A stretch of 23,889 nt of DNA from Ichthyosporea sp. XGB-2017a (Eukaryota > Opisthokonta > Ichthyosporea). The translations under genes were made by a program, and so were the position numbers. The DNA is taken from positions 69,043 to 92,931 of the forward strand of contig PDIM01000016.1 of assembly GCA_002811675.1 (NCBI GenBank). The letters run 5' to 3'. The notes beneath the pieces were generated by a model. It saw only the letters and a list, made by a program, of their open reading frames with translations. It had not been told where the DNA came from and ran no database searches. Below, in pieces: positions 1-9,283 of the stretch (position 1 is its first letter; each line of letters begins with the position of its first letter).

Positions 1-1
1 G

Positions 2-417
2 GGATGGGGGTTTTATCCAATCAGAAGGCTGCATTTATCATATATCCTCGAAAAAATTGACCGTCAAAAAGGGCCTGAGCTGATGAGAGAAAAACGCTAC
101 GCTGCGCTTCGCTCAATTACAGTAGTTGTACATTTTGGCTTGTTTGGGACTTGTGTTGCCCAATGTTTTTTGCACTACTTTACATTTCTTTTTTCTTTAT
201 TTTTGCTCCTTTAATTCGAAGATGAAAAAGACACCTTGGCAGGATAGCATATCTTTTGCTCCGCGACACAGCCCTCCTTGAAAAAGATTATCATGAAGTA
301 AAGAAACAAGACCTGATCAAGTTCAAGAGGCATTCAAAACTGGACATTAGAGTTGATGAATCAAACATTTTGAATATCATTTTACGATTGCTCTTTTATA
401 TAGAAAAGATACTTTAA
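2..417 (+). CDS. Possible 3' portion of a gene truncated by the left edge
   Basis: One frame is open from position 2 to a TAA at 212-214. Its first 40 or so codons look protein-like (for example IDRQKGPELMREKRYAALRS), then it becomes T-rich and hydrophobic, which resembles an intron read through. A second frame is open from 226 to a TAA at 415-417 and also looks protein-like (for example LLEKDYHEVKKQDLIKFKR). A pyrimidine-rich stretch at about 184-212 followed by AG at 220-221 or CAG at 240-242 could be a 3' splice site joining the two. The donor is unclear: GTAGTT at 122 and GTACAT at 128 are both weak and do not place the second frame in phase with CAG at 240-242. I do not recognise a family. 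It could also be two chance open frames. Nothing clear is visible between 418 and 639. Confidence 0.3.
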
Positions 418-639
418 AAAAGGAACATACCGGCCAAGTCATCAGCAATTCATGTATAGAGGCAAAAGCGATTTTATGTGGATGGGAAAAGGAAAGGTTG
501 GATAACCCCCTTGCCTGTCAGTTTTTTTTCGCTCTGAAACAATGTACAAGCTGGACTGTTAAAACTTAAAAGGCATCGTGGGCTGTGGGAAAATGTTAGT
601 TGTATAAGTAGAGTAAAAATTGGGCCAAAGACATGTGAA

Positions 640-724
640 GCTACTATGTCCGAGTTTGGTTAAGGAGTTAGACTTAAGATCTAATGGACGCATGTCCGCG
701 CAGGTTCAAATCCTGCTGGTAGCA
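640..724 (+). tRNA. tRNA-Leu, anticodon UAA
   Basis: The sequence folds as a type II (long variable arm) tRNA. The seven-pair acceptor stem is 640-646 with 717-723, including one T-G pair, and discriminator A is at 724. The anticodon stem TTAGA (668-672) pairs with TCTAA (680-684) around loop CTTAAGA, placing anticodon TAA at 675-677. The variable arm has a GGAC/GTCC helix, and the T arm carries the B-box GGTTCAAATCC. The A-box region matches the leucine consensus (GGTTAAGG). No intron and no encoded CCA are present, as expected for a eukaryotic nuclear gene. The gene lies only about 180 bp upstream of the helicase ATG. Confidence 0.95.
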
Positions 725-728
725 TATG

Positions 729-741
729 TTTTTTTTTTTTT
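729..741 (+). terminator. RNA polymerase III T-run terminator
   Basis: Thirteen consecutive T residues begin four bases after the tRNA discriminator base. This is the position and composition expected for Pol III termination. Further T-rich sequence runs to about 860, between the tRNA and the helicase. Confidence 0.85.
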
Positions 742-901
742 ATGGTTCCCGCCAAAAATGCCGCTCCCTGCCAAAAATGTGTTCCATTTTCGTTTTTAAA
801 CCTTTCGAGTCTTTTTTTTTTCTTCCATTTTTTTTATTTCTTTTTTTTTGTTTCTGTGATTCAAAATATATTTTTCTTGCAAATCAAAGTAAGGACAGAA
901 A

Positions 902-1096
902 ATGGTTGGTGGAGGAAGGGGGGGAGGGCAAACTACTCTCTTTGGGGGAGTTGTGCAGAGAAGAAGGGGAGGGGGCGGATGGCAAGGGAGAGGAGGGGGT
1001 GGATGGAGAGGAGGAGGAGGGGGTGGATGGAGGGGAAGAGGAGGAGGGGGAGGAGGGAGAGGGAGAGGGAGAGGGAGAGGGAGAGGGGGAGGGAAT
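902..1096 (+). repeat. Purine-rich G tract with a (GGGAGA)5 microsatellite
   Basis: The 5' end of the helicase coding sequence is almost entirely A and G on the + strand from about 958, with many runs of three or more G. Exact hexamer GGGAGA is repeated five times at 1055-1084, followed by GGGGGA. The hexamer keeps the reading frame and encodes Gly-Arg repeats. The tract has the run pattern of potential G-quadruplex or triplex DNA/RNA. Confidence 0.8.
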
Positions 1097-4000
1097 AGCT
1101 CTTCCAGTCGGCCTCGTGGAGTTTCGTTTAATACCACAACATCGCTAGAGGAAGATTTGACAGAGGAAGATGCCATGGTGGCCGTTTTGGAAAATGCAGA
1201 AAGGAATCATTATGCCCCAGCGGTTCAGCCTGGAGCAAATACGCCAAAGCTGGACGCACAGAGTGCAAAAACTTGGATATACCCAATCAACTACGAGGAG
1301 CGAGAATACCAGTACGAGATTGTGAAAAAGGCATTGTTTCAAAACGTGCTTGTGGCCCTTCCTACAGGGCTGGGAAAGACGTTTATCGCTGCCGTGGTCA
1401 TGGCCAATTTCTATAGGTGGTTCCCTGAAGGCAAAATTGTCTTTATGGCGCCTACGAAACCTCTGGTTGCGCAACAGATTGAAGCTTGTTTTAAAATTAT
1501 GGGGATCCCGCAATCAGATTTTTGTCTCATGACTGGATCTGTCAATGTGAAGGAACGAACCGAGTCTTGGAATAAGAAGCGACTATTTTTTCTCACTCCT
1601 CAGATTCTTGTAAACGACATGAAGAGCAATTTGACGCCCACGGACAAGTTTGTGTGCGTTGTGGTGGATGAGGCGCACAAATCGACTGGACAATATGCCT
1701 ATGTACAGGCCATAGAGGGACTCAATGAGGTTACAAAATACTACCGGCTCTTGGCACTGAGTGCTACCCCTGGAAATGACGTTGAGAGTATCCAGTCATT
1801 GATTGATAGTTTGCAAATATCGAGCATTGAAATCCGCACAGAAGATTCCCCAGACATTAAAAAGTATATCCATCAGAGGAGTGTGGATGTGCGCGTGCTA
1901 GAAGAGGGAAATGAAATTCGCACAATACGAACCCATTTTGAAAAGGTCATGCAGCCGCTCTTTCAAGCATTGAGTGATACAGGAGCAATCTACACCAAAG
2001 AGGTGTCTGGCATCACCAAAGGAAACCTTATTGTGGCCAGGGACAGCTATCGAAAACGGCCGTCGAATATGAGGTCCAACCTCGTTGAAAAGCAATTTGG
2101 GGTGCTTATGACATATGCACATGCGTATGACCTCTTGCGTGTTCACGGCCTGGTGCCATTCAAAAAATTCCTAGACCAGCAAATAATGGCAGAGAGAGGT
2201 AATGATGCCCTTCGACGCAGTGACGAAATTAAGGACATTGTCCAGCATCTGGCAGGAAAGAATCAGAACATGTACACATGGATGGGGCACCCAAAAGTGA
2301 AGGAAGTGCAGGACATTTGCCTGCAACACTTTCGAAAGCATGGGGATAAAACACGTGTCATGATATTTTCCTCTTACAGGGACAGTGTCATGGAAATTTG
2401 TACTATATTGCAACAGCATGAACCGCTCTTGAAAGCGTCACACTTTGTCGGGCAATCGAGCGGATCGCGAAGCACAGGATTGAAGCAGCGCGAGCAGTTG
2501 GAGAAAATTGAACAGTTTCGGGAAGGGAAAATTAACATTCTCGTATCGACCTCGGTCGGGGAAGAAGGGCTGGATATTGGGGATGTCGACCTTATCGTGT
2601 GCTTTGATTGCAGTAGCTCGCCTATCCGACTTATTCAGAGAATGGGAAGGACGGGAAGAAAGCGCGATGGAAGTATTATTGTGCTGCTCAGCAAAGATGG
2701 TGAAGAAAAAAAATACAAACAAAGCTTGAGTACCCGAAAAAAATCGTTGAATTTGGTAAAAAATCGTAAAGATTCGTTTCGATTTTACCCGGTGGTGAAT
2801 CGAATGGTGGATACAAACCCCGAATGCAAAAGGGAGCGTGTTCATGTGGGTGTGTATGATCATAATCTGGCGAAAAAGGAGCGAAAAATGTCACGAGCCA
2901 CTGGCCCCGAACAGAAAATACTAAAAAACAAATTGTATGAAGAAGCAATATATCTGTATGGGTTTAATCCTGAAAGCAACTCACGCGTGAACAAATGGGA
3001 AGATGTTCTAAAACAATGCGCCTGCGATCAGTCCTCAAGTACTAGCATTCACACCTTCAGCCACTCAGAGGCCTGCAAAGCCTTAATTTATTTGTGCAAC
3101 TTTGCAGATCAAGTTCAATACGAGGGTGTGGATTTTAGCGAAATGTCAATTCACCTTGCTTCAAGTGATGTGTACGACAAGCCTACTCGCATTATTCGCA
3201 AACGCAAAAAAGAAAGTTCAGTTTCCATCACCACCACAGCTACCACTAGAAAGGCCAAAACAAAGAAGGTACCCGGGCGATTTGCGGCTCTGGGAAACAT
3301 TGAAGAGGAGCCTGATATTGGACTATTTGGTGAAACCTATGCTTCCGATGCCTCTGACGACTTGCCCGAATTTGTCGGGGGAGAACTGTTGCAGAAAAAT
3401 GAAAGTTCCGTTCACGTCACGGCAGAATCGTTAATTCAAAGTCAGGAACTTGTTCTTTCCGGCTCAATAGTGAAACATTATGATATTGAAAAGAACGTCA
3501 AAGAAGATGAAGAAACGAGTCATAGTGACATATCTATTGTCAGTGACGAAAAGGGTAGTTCTGAGAGCGACATGTACTTTAATACTGACGACGAATTTGC
3601 ATTCAATGAGTACATGGACCACGAGATGAACAATGGCGCACTTGAAGAAGAATTTGGAGGTTGCGACAATTTACTGTTATCAGATAATGAGGGACAAGCT
3701 TCGGATTCTTCGAGGACCAATGGAAAAGCGAATGATGACACTGTGGTCGAAAAGGTAAAAACCCCGAATGAAAGCGTAGAAAATCTACTTAAAGTATGTG
3801 AAACAGCAAAGACTGTACATCAAAAAGCGACTGGAGTTGCCGAAAATAGTGAGGATGATGGTTCCATAACTAAAGAAAAGCACGCAGCCTTGACTGCATC
3901 GCATAATGTTTCTACCGAAACTTCGCAAACGCGCTGTTGTTTGGAACAAATGTTTGATTCCATTGGGAAGCACGTGGCCTTTTTGAATCCATTTGCAAGG

Positions 4001-5359
4001 GATTGTTTTATTTCCGATCTTCCAGAAACTGTGTCCGAGCTTCTCAAAGAAAAAAGCGAAACAAAGAATGCTATAGGCAATCCGGCAAACGATACAGCCT
4101 CAGACAATAACACGTTGCAATTGGAAAATACATTATCAGGCAAGCTCAAAAAGCCTGCAAGCAATGACTGCAATGCCACTGCAGACAAGGGCGGGCCACA
4201 TAAATCGGCAGCTGATGTCGAACTAGAGTTTTTGAATAATGCCAATTTGCAGGATGTGTTTGCTACAGACGATTCCTCTTCACTTTCCCCGGAGTTGTGC
4301 AAGTCGTGGGCTCCAGATAGCACAGTTATGGTAGACTCACCAAAGACCAATGGAAAAGCAAGAGCAATTGTCATATTGTCACAAGACGAGCCAAAATGTG
4401 ATGGTAAATATGTCAATAGTCCTGCTGCAAGGAACCTAGAAAATGTCCTTGCAACACCTCATCAACCCAAACTCCCCTGTCAAGGGGACAGTAAAAGGGA
4501 TGAAAGCTCTCCACTACGAGCAGTTGCGCCCATTGTCGAAATGCCACCATCTGTTGTTGCCAATGAGATCGTGGCCAGCTTATCCTCCCAAGAAAGAGCA
4601 CCTGTGATGCGTAGTGGTAACGAGAAGCCAAACGAAGTGTTCAAGACTCCATTTGCTTTGAAAAAAAGTAAAAGGGTAATAGAGTCTCCCGCATCGTCTG
4701 CTGAACCTTTGTGCAATCCACCTGACATGCAGTCGACCCCAGATGAAATGTTTCTGGGGCCTAGAAAGCGCAAAAAGACTATAATTGACTCTCAAGAAAG
4801 CTGTGAGAATGAGGGACATACCCCAGCACCAAAAGGGAAAAAACTGTCTTTGGGGGAAAACAAACGTCGTCATCCATTAAAGAATATGAATGATTTGGGA
4901 ATTATAAAGGAAAAGGAGAAGCAACTGAAGAGGCTGAAGAAGAGACACGGCGGGCATAATGATAGCACGCAACAAAAAAAACTAGAAACTTCAAAGAAAA
5001 AAGTGAAAAAACGATTGGCCAGGAAGAACGAATTTATAGACGACGAAGCGTCCGCTTCTTCAGACGACGTTGACGACGACGATGATGATGATCTTCTTTT
5101 GGAGGAGGACGATGGGTTCATACACGACGACTCGGAGTCTTCCCCTTCCCATTCAGCCTCATCTCCGGCAGATATTTACAGGCAGTCCCTACTGACTCCA
5201 ACTCTAGAATATAGAGCTCTTAGCAGAATGTTTGGTCATAATAGCAAAAGGGCAATGTGTGCCGATGAAGTCAGCTATGATGGAACATCAGCCTACGACA
5301 GTTGTGAATCGCCTTCTCCTGTTATCATTCCACGAGCAAGGAAAAAAAAAATCCTTTAA
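902..5359 (+). CDS. FANCM: FANCM/Mph1/FML1-family DEAH-box DNA helicase with RGG-rich N-terminus
   Basis: A 1485-residue intronless protein. Residues 1-65 are Gly/Arg-rich (RGG/GRG repeats). The superfamily-2 helicase core follows: motif I PTGLGKT at 154-160, DEAH at 256-259, SAT at 287-289, an insert region at about 320-470 as in Hef/FANCM/Mph1, motif V (VGEEGLDIG) and motif VI QRMGRTGR from 579. The family translocates on branched DNA, remodels stalled forks and dissolves D-loops and R-loops in the nucleus. The remaining 850 residues are low-complexity, with a possible SUMO-interacting stretch (IVILS) after the second TNGKA repeat, basic tracts (PRKRKK) and a C-terminal FIDDEA-plus-acidic segment like that seen near the ends of FANCM proteins. 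No ERCC4 nuclease or HhH domain is visible, so it resembles the fungal form more than animal FANCM. ATG 902 is chosen because an in-frame TAA lies just upstream (887-889); ATG 1172 is an alternative that would drop the RGG region. Confidence 0.92.
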   Translation: MVGGGRGGGQTTLFGGVVQRRRGGGGWQGRGGGGWRGGGGGGWRGRGGGGGGRGRGRGRGRGGGNSSSSRPRGVSFNTTTSLEEDLTEEDAMVAVLENAERNHYAPAVQPGANTPKLDAQSAKTWIYPINYEEREYQYEIVKKALFQNVLVALPTGLGKTFIAAVVMANFYRWFPEGKIVFMAPTKPLVAQQIEACFKIMGIPQSDFCLMTGSVNVKERTESWNKKRLFFLTPQILVNDMKSNLTPTDKFVCVVVDEAHKSTGQYAYVQAIEGLNEVTKYYRLLALSATPGNDVESIQSLIDSLQISSIEIRTEDSPDIKKYIHQRSVDVRVLEEGNEIRTIRTHFEKVMQPLFQALSDTGAIYTKEVSGITKGNLIVARDSYRKRPSNMRSNLVEKQFGVLMTYAHAYDLLRVHGLVPFKKFLDQQIMAERGNDALRRSDEIKDIVQHLAGKNQNMYTWMGHPKVKEVQDICLQHFRKHGDKTRVMIFSSYRDSVMEICTILQQHEPLLKASHFVGQSSGSRSTGLKQREQLEKIEQFREGKINILVSTSVGEEGLDIGDVDLIVCFDCSSSPIRLIQRMGRTGRKRDGSIIVLLSKDGEEKKYKQSLSTRKKSLNLVKNRKDSFRFYPVVNRMVDTNPECKRERVHVGVYDHNLAKKERKMSRATGPEQKILKNKLYEEAIYLYGFNPESNSRVNKWEDVLKQCACDQSSSTSIHTFSHSEACKALIYLCNFADQVQYEGVDFSEMSIHLASSDVYDKPTRIIRKRKKESSVSITTTATTRKAKTKKVPGRFAALGNIEEEPDIGLFGETYASDASDDLPEFVGGELLQKNESSVHVTAESLIQSQELVLSGSIVKHYDIEKNVKEDEETSHSDISIVSDEKGSSESDMYFNTDDEFAFNEYMDHEMNNGALEEEFGGCDNLLLSDNEGQASDSSRTNGKANDDTVVEKVKTPNESVENLLKVCETAKTVHQKATGVAENSEDDGSITKEKHAALTASHNVSTETSQTRCCLEQMFDSIGKHVAFLNPFARDCFISDLPETVSELLKEKSETKNAIGNPANDTASDNNTLQLENTLSGKLKKPASNDCNATADKGGPHKSAADVELEFLNNANLQDVFATDDSSSLSPELCKSWAPDSTVMVDSPKTNGKARAIVILSQDEPKCDGKYVNSPAARNLENVLATPHQPKLPCQGDSKRDESSPLRAVAPIVEMPPSVVANEIVASLSSQERAPVMRSGNEKPNEVFKTPFALKKSKRVIESPASSAEPLCNPPDMQSTPDEMFLGPRKRKKTIIDSQESCENEGHTPAPKGKKLSLGENKRRHPLKNMNDLGIIKEKEKQLKRLKKRHGGHNDSTQQKKLETSKKKVKKRLARKNEFIDDEASASSDDVDDDDDDDLLLEEDDGFIHDDSESSPSHSASSPADIYRQSLLTPTLEYRALSRMFGHNSKRAMCADEVSYDGTSAYDSCESPSPVIIPRARKKKIL

Positions 5360-5460
5360 AATTTAAAACTTCTATTTATTAAAGGAAAGTAAAAAGAAGA
5401 AACATGAGTGCTAGGTCTCGCTCGCTTAGATGAGTGCCTTTTTTTTTATCCTTTCTCGTC

Positions 5461-5466
5461 TTTATT
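5461..5466 (-). promoter_or_regulatory. AATAAA polyadenylation signal of the FAF2-like gene
   Basis: TTTATT on the + strand reads AATAAA on the - strand, only three bases beyond the stop codon, implying a very short 3' UTR. The convergent helicase gene ends 110 bp away. Confidence 0.5.
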
Positions 5467-5469
5467 CTT

Positions 5470-6774
5470 TTAATCATCCTCTTCAACGTCATCCTCATCG
5501 TTTTTCAGAAACAGCATTATATTGGGAGTCAGACCCGCTTTCTCCAATGTTTCCTCAGAAGATTCCACTTCTCGCTTTGGGTAACTACTTGACAGAGAAA
5601 AGCTATCAATGCCAATATCCTGCCCGTGCACGTAGTCATAAATGTGATACACTTTATCTTCATTGCGAAACCTCCGCTGCAGCCTTCCCCCATCAGGGAG
5701 ACGCACGACAACGGTAGTAACCCCTGGTCCAGCCTTTACAGGCTCCTCCGGTAGCATCTGCAGGCGCTCCAGTCGCATGCGTTTAGCTTCTTCAGCAGCA
5801 CGCTTCATGGCATTCTCCCTTTCAGCCGCCTCTTCTTGCTCTCGCCGCTCTCTCGCCTCTGCTTCCTCTCGAAGCCTCTTCTTTTCTTGGTCCTGTCTGA
5901 GAGACTCCAAATACGCTGCATCTTGTTCCTGCCTGATCATTTGGTTCATATTTCTTTCCTCCGTTTCTCTTCGGGCCACAACCAGCGCGGGCTCGGTCCT
6001 ATCCACAATCTGAGTAAGCCGCTCAATTACACGCTCAGTACTCAATAAACCCTGAAGTCTCCCCACCACAACCATTCGGTTATCTACAAGGGCAATAACA
6101 GCCAGAAATGGAAACTTAATCCCATCCAAGGAATTGTACACCCGAAATGCTTCTTGATACCGCACGTCCCCTCCCCAAAACAAAAACTTTGAATTCACAT
6201 ACTCAATAAACTGAGGGTTTGCAACCACACTTCGGCAAAATCTCGCCGTGTCCTGGTGCTCCGAACTGTGGAGATATACGAGAACAAACTTCAAGTCCCT
6301 TTTACCCGCATCAATTAGTCTCTTATAATTTCCTTCAAACAACACAGGGTGGCTATCCCCGCAGCACTTTTCCAGCTCCTCACCGAAACTCCCAGCTCCC
6401 TCCAAGCGCCCCTGCGTTGAGAAAAACGAAGGGAACAACGACCCAACAAAGCCAAACAATACACTCAAGAGATTCAGAGAAAAAGAAGCAGGCGCCCAAA
6501 ACAAGGCCATGATCCAGTCAAACACTCCCCCTGAACCTCTTCCTTGTGTCCCACTCGATAGATTTCTCTGCCCGCCAACAGAACTCGAAGGACCTCCACC
6601 TTCCTGTGTTGCAGCATTGACATACCCAAAGTGTGCATTTACTGCCCGCTCTAGATCCCATCCATGCTCTTCCAATATACTCGAGCACGCTTCCAGATCG
6701 TCTGTTCCCGTAATGGATTGAAACCCAATGAGCATCTCCGACTTCTGCTCTTCTGACGTAAAAGGCTCACTCAT
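5470..6774 (-). CDS. FAF2: FAF2/UBXD8-like UBA-UAS-UBX protein (p97/Cdc48 adaptor)
   Basis: A 434-residue intronless protein, close to the roughly 445 residues of animal FAF2. Order of parts: UBA-type ubiquitin-binding domain at about 10-50; hydrophobic hairpin-like stretch at about 84-118 (VFDWIMALFWAP onwards), the kind of segment that inserts in ER membrane and lipid droplets; UAS thioredoxin-like domain at about 135-260; charged coiled coil at about 265-345; UBX domain at 351-426. The UBX loop that usually reads FPR is SYPKR here. The protein ends in an acidic tail. Known family role: recruit the p97/Cdc48 ATPase to ubiquitinated clients at the ER for degradation, and regulate lipid droplets. 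Domain order and the hairpin separate it from FAF1 and soluble UBX proteins. The 5' side faces the septin gene across a divergent spacer. Confidence 0.93.
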   Translation of the reverse strand: MSEPFTSEEQKSEMLIGFQSITGTDDLEACSSILEEHGWDLERAVNAHFGYVNAATQEGGGPSSSVGGQRNLSSGTQGRGSGGVFDWIMALFWAPASFSLNLLSVLFGFVGSLFPSFFSTQGRLEGAGSFGEELEKCCGDSHPVLFEGNYKRLIDAGKRDLKFVLVYLHSSEHQDTARFCRSVVANPQFIEYVNSKFLFWGGDVRYQEAFRVYNSLDGIKFPFLAVIALVDNRMVVVGRLQGLLSTERVIERLTQIVDRTEPALVVARRETEERNMNQMIRQEQDAAYLESLRQDQEKKRLREEAEARERREQEEAAERENAMKRAAEEAKRMRLERLQMLPEEPVKAGPGVTTVVVRLPDGGRLQRRFRNEDKVYHIYDYVHGQDIGIDSFSLSSSYPKREVESSEETLEKAGLTPNIMLFLKNDEDDVEEDD

Positions 6775-7304
6775 CTCTCACTTATTCACCGTCAATCCCC
6801 TCTCTTCTTTTCTCCTAATTCTATATACAGCCACGTGCACTCTTACCCACCTGCTCTAAATCTCAGACACCTCTCAAGCCAAATTAAACCAATGAAGTGA
6901 CAAATCCACCCCCTTAAAAAAAAAACCAATATAAAATAAAGTAAAAATAAAACGTCCCACAAAAAAAAAGCAGGGAGCAAAAAGAAAAAAGGAAAAAAGA
7001 AAAAAAAAAAAAAGTCTGAAAATTTCGGATGAACTAATTTTTTTTTGTCCGCATTTTTTTTTCCCAAGGCAACCAATATCCAAATTTGGCATCATCAAAA
7101 AAGAAAAGAAGAAATGCCTTTTTATTTGTTTTCTTTTGCCTCCAAAGGTTTTTCTTTTTTCCCGGTATTTCTGGCACATGGAATATTTACCTCTGCTGTT
7201 ATTTATATAATCCCCAGAACTAGCGATATTGTCATTTTCCGAATCACCGCTTGGTGTGCAAGTTGAGGCAAAGAGAGAAGACACATACACGCACACGGAG
7301 AGAA
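6775..7304. promoter_or_regulatory. Divergent spacer between FAF2-like and septin genes
   Basis: About 530 bp between two divergent start codons, so it should hold both promoters. It contains long A-runs at about 6916-7013 and T-runs at 7040-7062, but no TATA box or known factor site that I can name. The open frames across the homopolymers are compositional and show no family resemblance. Confidence 0.5.
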
Positions 7305-9054
7305 ATGGACTTTTCATTGGTGACGGACCCGATTGGGTGTGAAGAAATGCCCATTCAGGTAAAACGTCGCACATCAAAGAAAGGATTCAATTTAAATCTG
7401 ATGTTCATAGGATATGATGGTCTGGGAAAGTCAACATTGATCAATTCGCTATTCCGAAGCAACCTTGTGCCCCTCACACATTTATACGACCCTCGGTCCC
7501 CCGACGAAAGGTGGAGGGATCTGTGTGGAAAGCCAAATATCAAAGAAAAGCACTACTGTAAGTCACCGTCTCACGCGATACTTATCTCCTCACAGCTCCC
7601 CAAGTGGCACCTTTTTTGGTTCATTAAACTTATTCTTCTTCTTCTTCCGGGTTTTTTTTTTTGCTTGGCTTAACCCCTGCCCCCCTGCTTGTAGTTGTTG
7701 AAGAGGAGGGTGTTAGATTAAACGTCATGGTAGCTGACGTATCTGAATATGGAAATAGAATCAATAACAATAACATGTAAGTTTCCTTAGAAGACACGAA
7801 TTAAGGCAAAATAACTATGAACAAGTGTATTTATGTTGTACCTCATGCTCTGTTGTGTGATTGTAATAGTTGGAAGACGGTGACAAAATACCTTCATAGC
7901 AAATTTGACGATAAACTAGACCAGGAACTTCGAATCAAAAGAAAGGTAGATCGAAAGGACGAGTGCATTCATTGCTGCATCTACGTTCTCGGTCCAACAA
8001 GGAATGGGTAAGAATCATGCTCGGATAAATCATCACAGAAACGGTCAATTTTACTAACTCAGACGTGTGAAACATCAGTTTGTCTGGCTTGGATATTGAA
8101 ACAATGAGAGCTATCCAAACCTCTGTCAACATTGTTCCCGTCATTGGAAAGGCGGATGTTCTAATGGACGATGAACTTGCCTTTATTAAGCGGAAGATTA
8201 TCGAGCAAGTTAAGATTCATAATATTCAGATATATTCTTTTGAAGATTCTGTAATCTGGGGCGAAGACAAAGAAGCACTCACCAAAACTCTACAGGTAGG
8301 GGCGAAATCTTTTTTGATATCTTCTAAAGCACCACTCTCTTCTCACCATTTTCCTTTTCTTTAATTCTTTTTTGTCCACAAGGCCACCATGCCATTCTCC
8401 GTTGTAAGCAGTGTAGATCGGGTCGAGGTCGATGGACGACCTGTCAGAGCAAGAAAGTACCCATGGGGAACCGTTCAAGGTAATCTGCTATGTGAAATCT
8501 GGTGAATCCAAATAGAAATGAACACGCCGAATACTCATCCCTCCTGTCTTTACGTTTTTATAGTATCCGATCCTGAGATTAGCGACTTTTTGCTCCTTAG
8601 ATCTTCGCTCTTCAGAACACACACCGAGGATTTCTGCTCAAAGACAAATGTATTTTATGAGAACTTTCGAACCAATCGCCTTAAAGGAATGGGATATATG
8701 GACGATGATCACGAAGTTGCTGCTGCCGATGGACTCAAGTACGTATTTAGTCATATCATATCTTTTTGTCTAATTTATACCATCGTACTGATTTTGTTTT
8801 CGGATTGTGATAACAGGAATCATGCTATACATCGTGAGGATGTAGTTCAAGACATTGAGCAAAAGATGAGGGAAATCTTTATGCAAAAAGTAAAGAGCAA
8901 AGAGGAGGAAATGGAACAAGCCCAACAAGAACTCCAGCGCCAGAAAATGGCACTTGAAGACTCCTTCCAGCGGCAGAGTAAAGACATGCGTGACAAAGAA
9001 AAGGAGCTTAAGGAAGAAGCAGCGCGATACACATTGTCTCATTTGAACCACTAG
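7305..9054 (+). CDS. Septin GTPase, seven exons
   Basis: Reconstructed as join(7305-7557, 7695-7776, 7870-8007, 8079-8295, 8383-8479, 8564-8738, 8817-9054), giving 399 residues in one continuous frame. All six introns (71-137 nt) are GT-AG, with donors such as GTAAGT, GTAAGA and GTACGT; intron 3 has a TACTAAC-like branch site near 8053. The P-loop GYDGLGKS is at residues 36-43 and G4 GKAD at 181-184. The septin unique element is present (MPFSVV, YPWG, then FYENFR and RLK), followed by a C-terminal coiled coil from about residue 330. G3 is degenerate: DVSE at 99-102 instead of DTPG. Septins polymerise into filaments at membranes, division sites and ciliary bases. Start 7305 is the first ATG of the exon. 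It is a clear septin; the subgroup cannot be assigned. Confidence 0.93.
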
Positions 9055-9116
9055 TAACATAACATCAAAACACCATCCATCCATCCTTGGACAGACAGTC
9101 AGAGACACCCTTATTA

Positions 9117-9126
9117 AATAAATAAA
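9117..9126 (+). promoter_or_regulatory. Overlapping AATAAA polyadenylation signals of the septin gene
   Basis: Two overlapping AATAAA hexamers begin about 60 bases after the septin stop codon. Confidence 0.5.
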
Positions 9127-9283
9127 CTTCAATGTGTGGTGAAATATTTCCCGCCCGCAGCACAGCCCCCTCCTCCCCCTCCTCCCCTTCTTCTTTTCTG
9201 TGGTGCGGTTGTTTTCGCTTGGATTTATGCCTTGTGAGTTGTGGGGTGTGTTGTGATTGGTTTGTGTCGGGAGGTGTGAAAAA

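Noticed and set aside
796-1176. Pro/Leu-rich - strand open frame opposite the RGG tract
   Set aside because: It is the antisense shadow of the GGA-rich repeat and has no start context or family resemblance.
3820-4416. 198-residue - strand open frame inside the helicase gene
   Set aside because: Antisense to an unbroken coding frame with clear helicase homology; the Ser/Leu-rich product matches nothing known to me.
6843-7377. Phe/Lys-rich frames across the divergent spacer
   Set aside because: They arise from A and T homopolymers and would overlap the septin 5' end in antisense.
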